In this document: piece after piece, positions 41,259 to 49,847 of the stretch
How the letters are laid out: each line of letters opens with the position of its first letter
Position numbering within the stretch: the stretch's first letter is position 1
Assembly: GCF_022695595.1 (NCBI RefSeq)
Contig: NZ_CP074380.1
Coordinates: forward strand, 1,240,001-1,304,000
Source: Streptomyces sp. MST-110588
GTDB taxonomy: Bacteria > Actinomycetota > Actinomycetes > Streptomycetales > Streptomycetaceae
Direction of reading: 5' to 3'
Length of the DNA: 64,000 bases
Notes under the pieces: generated by a model
What the model was told of the DNA's origin: nothing
The model's input: only the letters and a program-made list of their open reading frames with translations
Database searches by the model: none
Translations under genes and position numbers: made by a program

Positions 41259-42518
41259 TCAGCGCGGCAGCATCGCCTCGATGAGGTCGGCGGCCCTGGA
41301 TGTGCCGCCCTCCGCGAGCGCCTCGGCCTTCAGCCGCGCCGAACGACGGGCGACCTCCGGGTCGCTGGTCAGTTCCGTCAAAGCGGTGCGCAGGGCGTCG
41401 GCCGTGGCGTCGGCGGTGTCGATCCGGCGGGCCACGCCCAGTTCCACGAGCCGGTCGGCGTTGGTGAACTGCTCCGCGCCCTGCGGAACGGCGATCATCG
41501 GTACGCCGGTGAGCAGCCCCTCGCTGCAGCTCCCCATCCCGGCGTGGGTGACGAAGGCGTCCGCCTGCCGCAGGATCGCCAACTGCGGCACCCACGTGCG
41601 CACTTCGACGTTGGAGGGGACCGGGCCGAGCTGCGCCGGGTCGGTGTACTTCCCTATCTGCAGGACGACATGCCATCCCGGCAGCCCGCCGAAGGCGGCC
41701 AGGCACTGCCGGTAGAACTCCGGCTGCCGGGTGTAGGCCGAGCCGAGTGACACCAGCAGCACCTTTTCGGCGCCGTCCGGGCGGCTCCAGCTCCCCTGGT
41801 CCGTACGGTCCCCCAGGCAGGGCCCGACGAAGGTGACGGCCCCGGTGTCGACCTGGTTCACGTACGGCTGCATGGCACTGGAGATCAGCGCCAGAGCCCG
41901 GCGGGGCAGGCCGGAGAAGGCGTCCACGTCCGTGGTGGTGGCTCCACACCTGGCGAGCCAGGACGCGAACTTCTCTTTGTACGCCGAGTAGCCCGGCAGT
42001 TGTGCGAACTGCGCCCCGATCTCCTCCTGCATTCCCTTCCAGGCCACGAAGGTGGGCGAGAGCTGTACGGCGGGCCGGCCCTGCGCCTCGGCGAGCACCC
42101 GGCCCGGGTAGCCGGCGATGTCGTACAGATAGAGATCGGCGGGGTCCCGCTCATAGGCGGCGCGGAGGACCGGCAGGACGCGGATCGCCTCGTCGAGGAA
42201 GAGGCTCGCGGCGGCCACGGGGTCCTCGGGCCAGGTGTTGTCGACGAACGGCAGGCCGGACTCGTACGGGAGGAGCTCCGCACCTGTGGGGGCGATCACC
42301 TCGGCCATGGCCGGGTCGTTGGCGTACGTCACCCGGTGCCCGCGCGCCACCAGTTCGCGGATGATGTCGCGGCCGGGCAGGATGTGGCTGACCAAGGGAC
42401 CGGCCACCATGGCGATATGGGCGGGCCTGCGGGCCGGCAGCCGCCGGGCGGTGGGGGCACGGCGAGAAGACACAACAGACGTGGAGGGCGCGGAAGACGC
42501 AGAAGTCGCGGACGACAT
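41259..42518 (-). CDS. macrolide-type (MGT/OleD-like) glycosyltransferase
   Basis: A 419-residue GT-B enzyme. The acceptor half begins AHIAMVAGPLVSHILPGRDIIRELVARGHRVTYAND. The donor half ends with VTHAGMGSCSEGLLTGVPMIAVPQGAEQFTNADRLVELG, the nucleotide-sugar motif. The family inactivates macrolides and flavonoids by glucosylation (Mgt, OleD, OleI). By eye, the position of OleD's catalytic histidine appears as Val-Ser followed by His, so the active-site histidine may be shifted or missing. The first 30 residues are a Ser/Ala/Arg-rich extension after ATG 42518. The likely role is detoxification or resistance, near the ABC-F gene but not co-transcribed with it. Confidence 0.85.
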   Translation of the reverse strand: MSSATSASSAPSTSVVSSRRAPTARRLPARRPAHIAMVAGPLVSHILPGRDIIRELVARGHRVTYANDPAMAEVIAPTGAELLPYESGLPFVDNTWPEDPVAAASLFLDEAIRVLPVLRAAYERDPADLYLYDIAGYPGRVLAEAQGRPAVQLSPTFVAWKGMQEEIGAQFAQLPGYSAYKEKFASWLARCGATTTDVDAFSGLPRRALALISSAMQPYVNQVDTGAVTFVGPCLGDRTDQGSWSRPDGAEKVLLVSLGSAYTRQPEFYRQCLAAFGGLPGWHVVLQIGKYTDPAQLGPVPSNVEVRTWVPQLAILRQADAFVTHAGMGSCSEGLLTGVPMIAVPQGAEQFTNADRLVELGVARRIDTADATADALRTALTELTSDPEVARRSARLKAEALAEGGTSRAADLIEAMLPR

Positions 42519-42722
42519 GAGGAAACACTCGTTTCAGATCTACGGCATACGGGCGGAACGCGTCGCACCCGGCGGCCCTGTGGGCGGCGCGGGTGCGCAC
42601 GTGAGCTGCGGGGCGGCGGGACCGCCCGCGTCCGCGTCAGCCGTAGATCTGATAGAGGTACATGCCCGGGACGGTAGTCGGCGTCCGGGGCCGGTGTCAT
42701 CCGATTTCCGCGGTGGCGGTCG

Positions 42723-43508
42723 TCAGCGCAGCGCGTAGCCGCCGTCGGGGTAGAGGGTGGAGCCGGTGGTGTAGCCGTTGGTGAAGAGGTAGAGCACGCT
42801 CTCGGCCACCTCCCCTTCCGTGCCGAGCCGGTCCAGCAGCGTGTCCTTGCGGTACTTGGCCGCGTTCGGCTCACGGACCTCGGCCGGGCGGTTCGCCCAG
42901 AGATTGCCGTCGATCATGCCGGGGGCGACGACATTGACGCGTACGGGTGCCAGTTCCACGGCCAGGCCGCGGCCCAGCCCCTCGATCGCCGCGTTGCAGG
43001 CGACGTACGCGGGAGCGACGCCCGCCGGCCGTACGCTCGCGGCGCCGGACATCAGGACGATCGAGCCGTCGGCGGCGAGCTTGGGCGCAGCGTACTTCGC
43101 CGCGTAGTACTGGCCCCAGAACTTGGAGACGAAGGGGCTTTCGGCGGCGCTGTCGCTCAGCTCCAGCATGGGGCCGGTCTCGTACGACGCGGCGGGCGTA
43201 AAGAGGTGGTCCACACGATCCAGGCCGGCGAAGAAAGCGGCGAGGGACTCCTTGTCGGTGTTGTCGACGGTCCGCCAACTCGCCGCGGGGCCGAGCTCGT
43301 CCGCGGCTGCGGCGAGTTTGTCGCGGCTCCGGCCGCCGAGTACGACGGCGGCGCCGGCGGCCACCGCTCGACGGGCCACTTCCAGGCCGATGCCGGAACC
43401 GCCGCCGATGATGACGACGGTCCGGCCGGCCAAGCGGTGGCCGGCGGGGACGGCGGGGGCGGCGGGGCTGGTGGAGGTGGCGGGAGTGGCGGGCGATTCG
43501 GCGGGCAT
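42723..43508 (-). CDS. SDR-family oxidoreductase with YxxxN active site
   Basis: A 261-residue SDR from ATG 43508, with AAGGAGG four bases upstream. A Pro/Ala/Ser-rich start leads into VVIIGGGSGIGLEVARR, the dinucleotide site; GGRSRD suggests NADP(H). The Ser lies in VLMSGAASVR, but the expected YxxxK reads YVACN, so the catalytic lysine is replaced by Asn. Related SDRs with this change exist in actinobacteria, but the activity may be altered. The C-terminal GSTLYPDGGYALR is typical of FabG-like proteins. It is 204 bp upstream of the glycosyltransferase gene on the same strand. Confidence 0.85.
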   Translation of the reverse strand: MPAESPATPATSTSPAAPAVPAGHRLAGRTVVIIGGGSGIGLEVARRAVAAGAAVVLGGRSRDKLAAAADELGPAASWRTVDNTDKESLAAFFAGLDRVDHLFTPAASYETGPMLELSDSAAESPFVSKFWGQYYAAKYAAPKLAADGSIVLMSGAASVRPAGVAPAYVACNAAIEGLGRGLAVELAPVRVNVVAPGMIDGNLWANRPAEVREPNAAKYRKDTLLDRLGTEGEVAESVLYLFTNGYTTGSTLYPDGGYALR

Positions 43509-43746
43509 ACGGCCTCCTTGGGACGTGGGCGCGGCTGCCGTTGGCGCCCGGCCGGCCGTGTGCGTACGGCGTTCACCGGCGTACGTATGGGTGCTCCCCG
43601 GCATCGCCTTCACCGGATGGCGTGGCCGGGCGGGGCGGCAGGTCGGCAACGGTTGATCATGAGCGGCAACCGGCGGCCCGCGCTGATCATTCCCGCGCCG
43701 ACAGCCGGACACCCGCCATGGCGCCGCCGTGCCCACGCACCTGACC

Positions 43747-44769
43747 TCAGGCTGCGCGCGCCGTGTGGACCGTCTGCGCCGACAGCAGGAACACATCGGG
43801 CCGGCGGGCGATCCCGGCCTCGTCGTCGGGGTCGACGAGCCGGGCGAGGGTGGCCCGGTCCTCCTCGTCCAGGTGCTCGCCGCACAGTCCGGCGAGGTGG
43901 CTGAGCTGGGCGATGATGTGCTCGCGCGCGGCGGTGGACAGCGGGGCCGGCAGGTCCAGCAGGAAGCTGCGGGTACGGGGCGTGTGCAGTCCCGCGTCGG
44001 TGAGGAAGGAGGGCCAGTCCTCGACGGTCCCGGTGACGCCCGGCAGCGCGGCCCGTATCCGCGTGAACGCGTCCTCGTGGGCGGCGTCGAGACGCGCCTG
44101 GAGTCCCGGGCGGCCGATACCGAAGTCGCGGGGCAGTACACGGCGCTCCAGCCCGCCTTCGGCCGCCGCGAGCAGGCCGTGGGGCCGAAGGTGCCGGGCG
44201 AGAGCGGCGACGGCGGCCCGCTGGTCACCGACGTGGTGCAGCGCCTTGCTGGACCAGATGAGGTCGGCTTCCCCGATTCCGAGGCCGGTCGCGGTGCGCA
44301 GCTCCTGCGCCGTGTGCGGGAGTTCGGCCCGGAGCGTACGGACCCGGTCGGCGAGCCCGAGCCGGGCAGCACGGTCCCGGGCGCGTTCGAGCAGTGCCTC
44401 GGTCGGGTCCACCGCCACGATCTCGGCGTCCGGGAACACCTCCGCCAGCAGACAGGTCATGACACCCGGTCCGCTGCCGACGTCGAGAACCCGACGTACA
44501 CGACGAACCGCGTCCTCGTCCGTTCCCTTGTCCGTTCCCTTGTTCTCGCCCTCGCCCCCGTTCGCGTCCGTGTCCGGGCTCCGGTCCGTCCCGTCCGTGG
44601 CGGTGAGCAGCTCGCGCAGCCAGTCCGCCGCCTGCCGCAGGAGCGGGGTCTGTACCTCCGCGCCCTGTTCGAGGACGGGGCCCATGACGGCCCAGTCGAT
44701 GTGCACGCCGTCGTCGTGGTCGTGGTGGTGGTGTTCCGAAACGGGGCTCATGGCGCGAGGGTCGGGCAT
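43747..44769 (-). CDS. class I SAM-dependent methyltransferase
   Basis: A 340-residue methyltransferase. Motif I is VLDVGSGPGVMTCLLAEVF, followed by IVAVDPTEALLERA and the post-motif DLIWSSKALHHVGD. The N-terminus carries a His/Asp cluster (EHHHHDHDD) that could bind metal. Between residues 58 and 85 is a low-complexity Asp/Lys/Gly insert. MSPVSEHH at 44751 is an alternative start; neither has a convincing ribosome binding site. Substrate unknown. Its neighbours are oxidoreductases without an obvious pathway. Confidence 0.82.
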   Translation of the reverse strand: MPDPRAMSPVSEHHHHDHDDGVHIDWAVMGPVLEQGAEVQTPLLRQAADWLRELLTATDGTDRSPDTDANGGEGENKGTDKGTDEDAVRRVRRVLDVGSGPGVMTCLLAEVFPDAEIVAVDPTEALLERARDRAARLGLADRVRTLRAELPHTAQELRTATGLGIGEADLIWSSKALHHVGDQRAAVAALARHLRPHGLLAAAEGGLERRVLPRDFGIGRPGLQARLDAAHEDAFTRIRAALPGVTGTVEDWPSFLTDAGLHTPRTRSFLLDLPAPLSTAAREHIIAQLSHLAGLCGEHLDEEDRATLARLVDPDDEAGIARRPDVFLLSAQTVHTARAA

Positions 44770-44878
44770 CGGCCCGCGGGAGGCAACCCTTGTTGCTGTC
44801 TCGGCAACACCGAAAGGAGTGAGAAGGAGTCAGAAGGAGTCGGGAGGCCGAGGAGTGAGGAGGCCGGAGTCGGGGCGG

Positions 44879-45520
44879 TCAGTAGGCCACCGTGAATCTG
44901 GTGCGGTGGTGCTTGGGCCGCTCGGCCTCGTCCAGCAGGGCCACCGCGAGGTCCTCCATGGAGATCGCCGACCGGCCCTCGGCGTCGACCAGGAGTTCGT
45001 CGCCGCCCAGCCGGTAGTGGCCGGTGCGCTCGCCCGGTTCCAGGATCGCGGGCGGGCTCAGGTAGGCCCAGTCCGCCCGTGTCCCGGCCTGGCACACGGC
45101 GTGCTGGGCAGCGCAGGCCAGCGCGATGTCCCGCCAGGCGGCGGGCAGGAATCCCGGGGTGTCCAGCACGGTCGTGCCGCCGGAGCCGGGCACGGTCAAG
45201 GTGGCGGCGCCCCCGACGAGCAGCAGCCGTACGCCGGTCCGGGCGACCCCGTCCAGCAGCGCCTCGGTGGTGGTGACGAGCTGCCGCTCCCCGCCGGGCG
45301 CCGGACGGGTCGCGCTGATCACGACGTCCTGTCCGGCGCTCAGCCCGGCGACGTCCTCGGCATCGGCCGCGTCACCGGTCCGTGGCACGGCGGTGGCGGG
45401 CAGTTCACGGAAGCGGGCCGGGTCCCGTACGACTGCGGTGACCTCATGCCCCCGGGACAGTGCCTCGGCCACCACGCGGCTGCCCACGTTCCCGGCCGCT
45501 CCGAAGACCACGATGCGCAT
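44879..45520 (-). CDS. NAD(P)-binding atypical SDR (NmrA/YwnB-like)
   Basis: A 213-residue Rossmann protein starting at ATG 45520, with GAGGAG seven bases upstream. MRIVVFGAAGNVGSRVVAEALSRGH is the NAD(P)-binding start with the GxxGxxG pattern of atypical SDRs, followed by AVVRDPARF. DVVISATRP and ILEPGERTGHYRLGGD are also typical of the YwnB/flavin-reductase-like group. Likely a stress-related reductase or redox sensor. A repetitive stretch of GATGCCGCTGATG-type units lies upstream at about 45540-45640. Confidence 0.85.
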   Translation of the reverse strand: MRIVVFGAAGNVGSRVVAEALSRGHEVTAVVRDPARFRELPATAVPRTGDAADAEDVAGLSAGQDVVISATRPAPGGERQLVTTTEALLDGVARTGVRLLLVGGAATLTVPGSGGTTVLDTPGFLPAAWRDIALACAAQHAVCQAGTRADWAYLSPPAILEPGERTGHYRLGGDELLVDAEGRSAISMEDLAVALLDEAERPKHHRTRFTVAY

Positions 45521-45643
45521 GCTGTCGCTCCTCTTCACTGATGTCGCTGATGTTTGCGCTGATGCCGCTGATGCTGGCGCCGGGGCCGCTGATGCTGGCG
45601 CCGGTGCTGCTGATTTCGCTGATGCCGCTGATGTCACTGCCGA

Positions 45644-46627
45644 CTACCGGAACGGGGTGGCTTCAGAGGCCGGTGAGCTGGACGGTTCTGTGGCGGGCGG
45701 AGACGTCGCGATGGGCGGCGGGGGAACAGATCCTCCTGCCTCGGCTGCCGCGGTACGGCGCGACGTCCGGACGGTACGGCGCGACGTCTGGGCCGCGACG
45801 AGGGAGGCCAGGACGACGAGGCCGCCCAGGGCCTGGACCGGGCCGAGTCCCTGACCGAGCACCAGCCAGCCGAGCGCGGTGGCGACCAGGGGACTGAGCA
45901 GCCCGAGGAAGGCGACGTGGGTGGGCGACAGGGCCCGGATCCCCCGGAACCACAGCGTGTAGGCGAGGGCGGAGCCGATGACCGCGAGGTAGGCGTAGCC
46001 GGCCAGGTTGGCGGCGGTCGGTGCCGCGGGCGGCAGCCCCTCCACGAGGAGGGCGACCGGGAGCAGCAGCAGTCCGCCGGCGACGAGTTGCCAGCCGGTG
46101 GTCGCCAGGAGCGGCGCCGTGGAGGACCACCGCTTGCTCAGGACGACCCCGGTGGCCATGACGGCCGCGCCGCCCGCCGCGGCGGCCACGCCCATTCCGT
46201 CCAGGCGGGCGTCGGCACGCAGGACGAGCAGGCTGACCCCGGCCACGCCCGTGACGGCAGCGATGGCGGTGCGCGGGGTCAGCCGCTCGCCGAGGAATCC
46301 GGAGGCCAGCACGGCGACCAGCAGGGGCTGGATCGCGCCAACGGTCGCGGCGACCCCGCCCGGGAGCCGGTAGGCGGCGATGAACAGCAGGGCGAAGAAC
46401 GCCCCGATGTTCAGGGCGCCGAGCACCAGCGCCCGCCACCACCAGATGCCGCGCGGCAGGCACCGGGTGACGAGGACGAGTACGAGGCCCGCCGGGAGGG
46501 CGCGTACGACCGCGGCCAGCAGAGGGCGGCCCGGCGGCAGCAGTTCGGTGGTGACGAGGTAGGTGGTTCCCCAGATCGCGGGCGCCAGCGCGGACAGCGC
46601 GAGGATCCCTGCGCGGCGGCCCGGCAC
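45644..46627 (-). CDS. EamA-family (DMT) transporter
   Basis: About 327 residues with ten predicted membrane helices in two EamA halves (ILALSALAPAIWGTTYLVTTELLPPG and VMATGVVLSKRWSSTAPLLATTGWQL). The C-terminus is a Ser/Pro/Thr-rich tail. The start is uncertain: GTG 46627 opens the membrane domain, whereas longer frames run into the repeat array. It is divergent from a MarR regulator, the usual arrangement for a repressor-controlled metabolite or drug exporter. Substrate unknown. Confidence 0.85.
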   Translation of the reverse strand: MPGRRAGILALSALAPAIWGTTYLVTTELLPPGRPLLAAVVRALPAGLVLVLVTRCLPRGIWWWRALVLGALNIGAFFALLFIAAYRLPGGVAATVGAIQPLLVAVLASGFLGERLTPRTAIAAVTGVAGVSLLVLRADARLDGMGVAAAAGGAAVMATGVVLSKRWSSTAPLLATTGWQLVAGGLLLLPVALLVEGLPPAAPTAANLAGYAYLAVIGSALAYTLWFRGIRALSPTHVAFLGLLSPLVATALGWLVLGQGLGPVQALGGLVVLASLVAAQTSRRTVRTSRRTAAAEAGGSVPPPPIATSPPATEPSSSPASEATPFR

Positions 46628-46677
46628 ATGCGAGTTGCCCGGTTCTGAAACGTTTGCACTGCTCCGATTGCTTAGCA

Positions 46678-46743
46678 CTAAGCCAATGTACCTCACTCCT
46701 AAGACAATTACCTCACCTCTAAGGCAACTACCTCAGCACTAAG
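46678..46743. promoter_or_regulatory. phased operator array between EamA and MarR genes
   Basis: CTAAG occurs at 46678, 46699, 46719 and 46739, with CCTCA at 46691, 46711 and 46731. The unit is about 20 bp (CTAAGNCAATTACCTCACN). The 20-bp period is two helical turns, so sites face the same side of the DNA. CTTAGCACTAAG at the left end is palindromic. This is probably a multi-site MarR operator covering both promoters. Confidence 0.75.
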
Positions 46744-46763
46744 CCGTCGACTAGGCTGAGGCG

Positions 46764-47270
46764 ATGAGCATGACCGATCACGTGGACCGCGTACTGGAGC
46801 AGTGGGCCGCTCAGCGCCCCGACCTGGACGTGTCACCGATGGCGGTGTTCGGGCGCCTGAAGCGGGCCTCGCGGCTGGTCGACGCCGAACTGCGCCGCGT
46901 CTTCGCCGCCCACGACCTCGACGCCGCGTCCTTCGACGTACTCGCCACCCTGCGCCGCAGCGGCCCCCCGTACCGCCTGACCCCCGCCGCGCTGATGCGG
47001 GCCGCGATGGTCACCTCCGGCGCCATCACCCAGCGCCTGGACCGCCTGGAGGCACGCGGCCTGGTGGCCCGCGCCTCCAGCGCGTCGGACGGCCGCAGCG
47101 TGCACGTACTGCTCACGGACCAGGGCCGTACGGTCATCGACCAGGCTCTGCCCGACCACGTCGAGAATGAACACCGCCTGCTGGCCGCCCTCTCGGAGAC
47201 CGAACGCGAGGCGCTGGCCCACTCGCTCCGCCGCCTCCTGGAGTCCCTCGGGGACACGACCGCGCGCTGA
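46764..47270 (+). CDS. MarR-family transcriptional regulator
   Basis: A 168-residue winged-helix regulator. The recognition region reads LTPAALMRAAMVTSGAITQRLDRLEARGLV followed by the wing ARASSASDGRSVHVLLTDQG, with the conserved Asp-Gly-Arg. Flanking helices (LKRASRLVDAELRRVFAAHDL and the C-terminal LSETEREALAHSLRRLLESL) form the dimer interface. ATG 46764; ATG 46770 is better spaced from GAGG. It starts only 20 bp after the last repeat of the array, so it is probably autoregulated together with the divergent EamA exporter. Confidence 0.9.
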   Translation: MSMTDHVDRVLEQWAAQRPDLDVSPMAVFGRLKRASRLVDAELRRVFAAHDLDAASFDVLATLRRSGPPYRLTPAALMRAAMVTSGAITQRLDRLEARGLVARASSASDGRSVHVLLTDQGRTVIDQALPDHVENEHRLLAALSETEREALAHSLRRLLESLGDTTAR

Positions 47271-47374
47271 TGGTGGTGGCGGGATCCGCATGGGGGCGGC
47301 GAGCGGGACGACGGACGGGCCGGCGGACGAGCGGGCCGGCGGACGAGCGCGGATTCTCCGCTGCCCCTCCCTCC

Positions 47375-48277
47375 CTACCGCTCGCCCTCCACGGCGTCCT
47401 CCCCGTTCCCGTTCCCGTTCCCGTTCCTCAGCTCCGCCTCGCGCAGCAGAACCGCTTCCCGGTAGGCCGTGATGACCGGCTGGTGGCGCTCTCGGATTTC
47501 CCCGCGCGTCCGCTTCCCTTGCTTGATCCAGTACGGGCCGAGGAACAGGCAGCCCGCCACGACGGCGTGCGCCAGCGCGTACGCCATCCAGTCATCCCCC
47601 GTGAAGCCGCCCGGGAGTTCGTGGTTGATCCAGGCAGCGCCGACGGCGACCGTGGCGAATGCGCCGACGAGAAAAGCGAAAAACGTGCCCACGACGAGTC
47701 GGTCTCTTTTGGCGCGCAATTTCCGTATGCCGCTTTCCGCCGCCTTCAGGGTCGCCTCGTCCAGCGGGTCGAAGCCGTCCTGTTCGCGGTACCAGTCCGC
47801 CACCCGGGCCGCCGCGGCGCTCCGCCGCAATTCTTCCGGGTCCGGGCCTCCCCGGACGTCCACGTCCATCACCGATCCAGGCTGGGTGCCCTCCCGGTAG
47901 AAAAGCCATGGCCCGCCCGTTCCGTGCGTCTGCCGGGCGAACCCCAGCTCCTGTGCGAGCTGGTCGGCTTCGGCCGTGGTGATGGCGGGGTATTCGCCCG
48001 GAGCGACGCGCACATGTCCACGGAGATTCGGTACCCCCGTCCGCAGCGTACGGCTGAACTCTTCCACTTGTTCGGCCCGCGGAATCTTCGCCCGTTGCCG
48101 CCGGGTATCCCATACGGTGTAGAGAGCGAATGCGGCGTACAGACCGGCGATGAGCCATACCCACCACGGAAAGCCCCACCCGACGTCAGCGCCTGATGGA
48201 GCTGCCACAGTGCACAATACGTCTTCCCCCGGTCGGCAGTGGACGGTCTGCGGTTGATGGACAGGGCTCTGTCCCAT
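47375..48277 (-). CDS. membrane protein of unknown function
   Basis: A 300-residue protein from ATG 48277. A first membrane helix (VWLIAGLYAAFALYTVW) lies near residue 45, and two more (VGTFFAFLVGAFATVAVGAAW and MAYALAHAVVAGCLFLGPYW) near residues 205 and 240. Between them is a cytosolic or external alpha/beta domain. The C-terminus ends in an Asn/Gly repeat (NGNGNGNG) encoded by a GTTCCC hexamer repeat. No family recognised. It lies divergent from the SseB/DUF1266 gene. Confidence 0.75.
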   Translation of the reverse strand: MGQSPVHQPQTVHCRPGEDVLCTVAAPSGADVGWGFPWWVWLIAGLYAAFALYTVWDTRRQRAKIPRAEQVEEFSRTLRTGVPNLRGHVRVAPGEYPAITTAEADQLAQELGFARQTHGTGGPWLFYREGTQPGSVMDVDVRGGPDPEELRRSAAAARVADWYREQDGFDPLDEATLKAAESGIRKLRAKRDRLVVGTFFAFLVGAFATVAVGAAWINHELPGGFTGDDWMAYALAHAVVAGCLFLGPYWIKQGKRTRGEIRERHQPVITAYREAVLLREAELRNGNGNGNGEDAVEGER

Positions 48278-48459
48278 CGCCGACCAGGCTTCCCGGCACA
48301 CCGTCGCCAAACATACACATCGGCTCGTCAGCCTCGTCAACAAGGCATTCCCCCACCCGCCATCGTGCGTACGGCGGTCAGGAATGTGCCTACGAAGGCC
48401 GAGGGTGTACGCGATACCCCGATTCCGCCGATGCGACGGGTCCGCCGTATGGTCTGAGC

Positions 48460-49713
48460 GTGGCAACTCCGGGATGGGTACCGCCGACCGAAACCGAACG
48501 GCGGCTGTGTGAAGCGACGGCTCGTGGCGACTGGGAAGGGCAGATCGCGGCGATCGCCGGTGAGGACCTCTACCTGGCGGCACCCCAGCCGGGCCAGGAT
48601 CCGCTACCCGTGTACGACGACCCCGTCGCGGGCGGCAGGTGCATCCCGGTCCTCACGCGCGGCATGCTGCCGCCCTGGCATCCGCAGCAGTTCTTCGACC
48701 GCGTCTCGGTCGAAGAACTGGCGCAGGACTGGCCCAACAACAAGTGGAAGCTGGCGATCAATCCGGGTACGCCCTGTGGCGCGTACCTGCCCGCCTCCGA
48801 CGCGCACCGCGCCATGTGGCTGCGGGCCCGCGCACAGGGCGGCGTACGGCCCGGCGGGCTGCTGACCACGCACTTCGGCGGTCCGCTGCACGGCCCGCTC
48901 GCGCACGGGCTGGCGTGCGGCGCACCGATCGCCGTGCACCACAGCGTGCCGTGGAACGAACTGGGCACCGTTTTCGTCGACCATGCCGCGGACGCCCAAC
49001 TGCTGTACGAACAGTGGTCGGTCGTGGATCCCGCGTCCTGGCGGCAGCGGCTGGAGCAGTTGCTGAACGGGCAGTACGTACCGGCCGAGACCGAAGCGGC
49101 GCTGCGCGCCCGCGCCGCGAACGGCCCGGCGGCGGAGGCCGGGACGGAGGAGGCCGAGGAGTCCGCGGGGGCCGCGGGGGTCGCGGGGGCCGCGGAAACG
49201 GCTGGGGCTGAGGAAGGGGGCACGGCGCCGGAGGACGCGGAGAAGGACTCCAGTGGTACCGCGGGTGCCGGTGCTGCCGCGGATGCCATCGCAAGTCCCG
49301 CCGACTCCTCCGGCTCTGCTGGTTCCACCGACTCCTCCGGTCGCCCCGGACTTCCCGCGCTCGTCGGCACGTACGAGGACCGCTTCCGTACGGACGGAGT
49401 GCTGCCCGCCGAGGGCCGGGTGGTCTCCATCGTCGCGCTCGACCTCGTGCACGCCGTGAACCTCGTCCGCTGGGGCCTGGGCGCCCGTTTCTGCGCTCCC
49501 CCGGAGGCCGAAGAAGCGGTGCTGCGCGCGGGGGCGCAGGCCAGGGAGGTCTACTCCTCCTGGGAGGAGTTCTCCGCCGGCTACGTACTGGGGCGCATGC
49601 TCGCCTTCGACAACGGCTGGTTCGGTTCGCACTACGCCGAGGCGCTGCACATCCACCGCGTGCTCACCCAGGACCCGTCCTCGCCCTGGAAGGGCCTCCC
49701 CTTCAACGCCTGA
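48460..49713 (+). CDS. SseB-like and DUF1266 domain protein
   Basis: A 417-residue protein from GTG 48460. Residues 20-200 fit an SseB N-terminal domain (PVLTRGMLPPW, VEELAQDWPNNKWKLAINPGTPCGAYLPA). A low-complexity Ala/Gly/Glu/Ser linker covers about 205-295. The C-terminal DUF1266 domain runs from about 300 (LVRWGLGARFC, SSWEEFSAGYVLGRML) to the diagnostic end DPSSPWKGLPF. The combination is common in Streptomyces and of unknown function, sometimes linked to secretion or toxin-associated loci. No toxin genes are adjacent here. Confidence 0.8.
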   Translation: MATPGWVPPTETERRLCEATARGDWEGQIAAIAGEDLYLAAPQPGQDPLPVYDDPVAGGRCIPVLTRGMLPPWHPQQFFDRVSVEELAQDWPNNKWKLAINPGTPCGAYLPASDAHRAMWLRARAQGGVRPGGLLTTHFGGPLHGPLAHGLACGAPIAVHHSVPWNELGTVFVDHAADAQLLYEQWSVVDPASWRQRLEQLLNGQYVPAETEAALRARAANGPAAEAGTEEAEESAGAAGVAGAAETAGAEEGGTAPEDAEKDSSGTAGAGAAADAIASPADSSGSAGSTDSSGRPGLPALVGTYEDRFRTDGVLPAEGRVVSIVALDLVHAVNLVRWGLGARFCAPPEAEEAVLRAGAQAREVYSSWEEFSAGYVLGRMLAFDNGWFGSHYAEALHIHRVLTQDPSSPWKGLPFNA

Positions 49714-49762
49714 CCGCCTGACCGCCTGACCGCCTGACCGTCTGATCGCCTGACCGCCTGAC
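49710..49762 (+). repeat. TGACCGCC tandem repeat over a stop codon
   Basis: About six copies of a 9-bp unit (CTGACCGCC with variants) begin at the stop codon of the SseB/DUF1266 gene. Every unit carries a TGA, giving stops in the frames it passes through. Probably slippage-derived; it could act as a stop barrier. Confidence 0.8.
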
Positions 49763-49847
49763 ACGGGCACCCATACCGACGCAGGCACCAACACCAGCAC
49801 CGGCATGCCGTCCGTCCTCGGCCTCCTCCTGGGTGTAGGGCAGTGCC

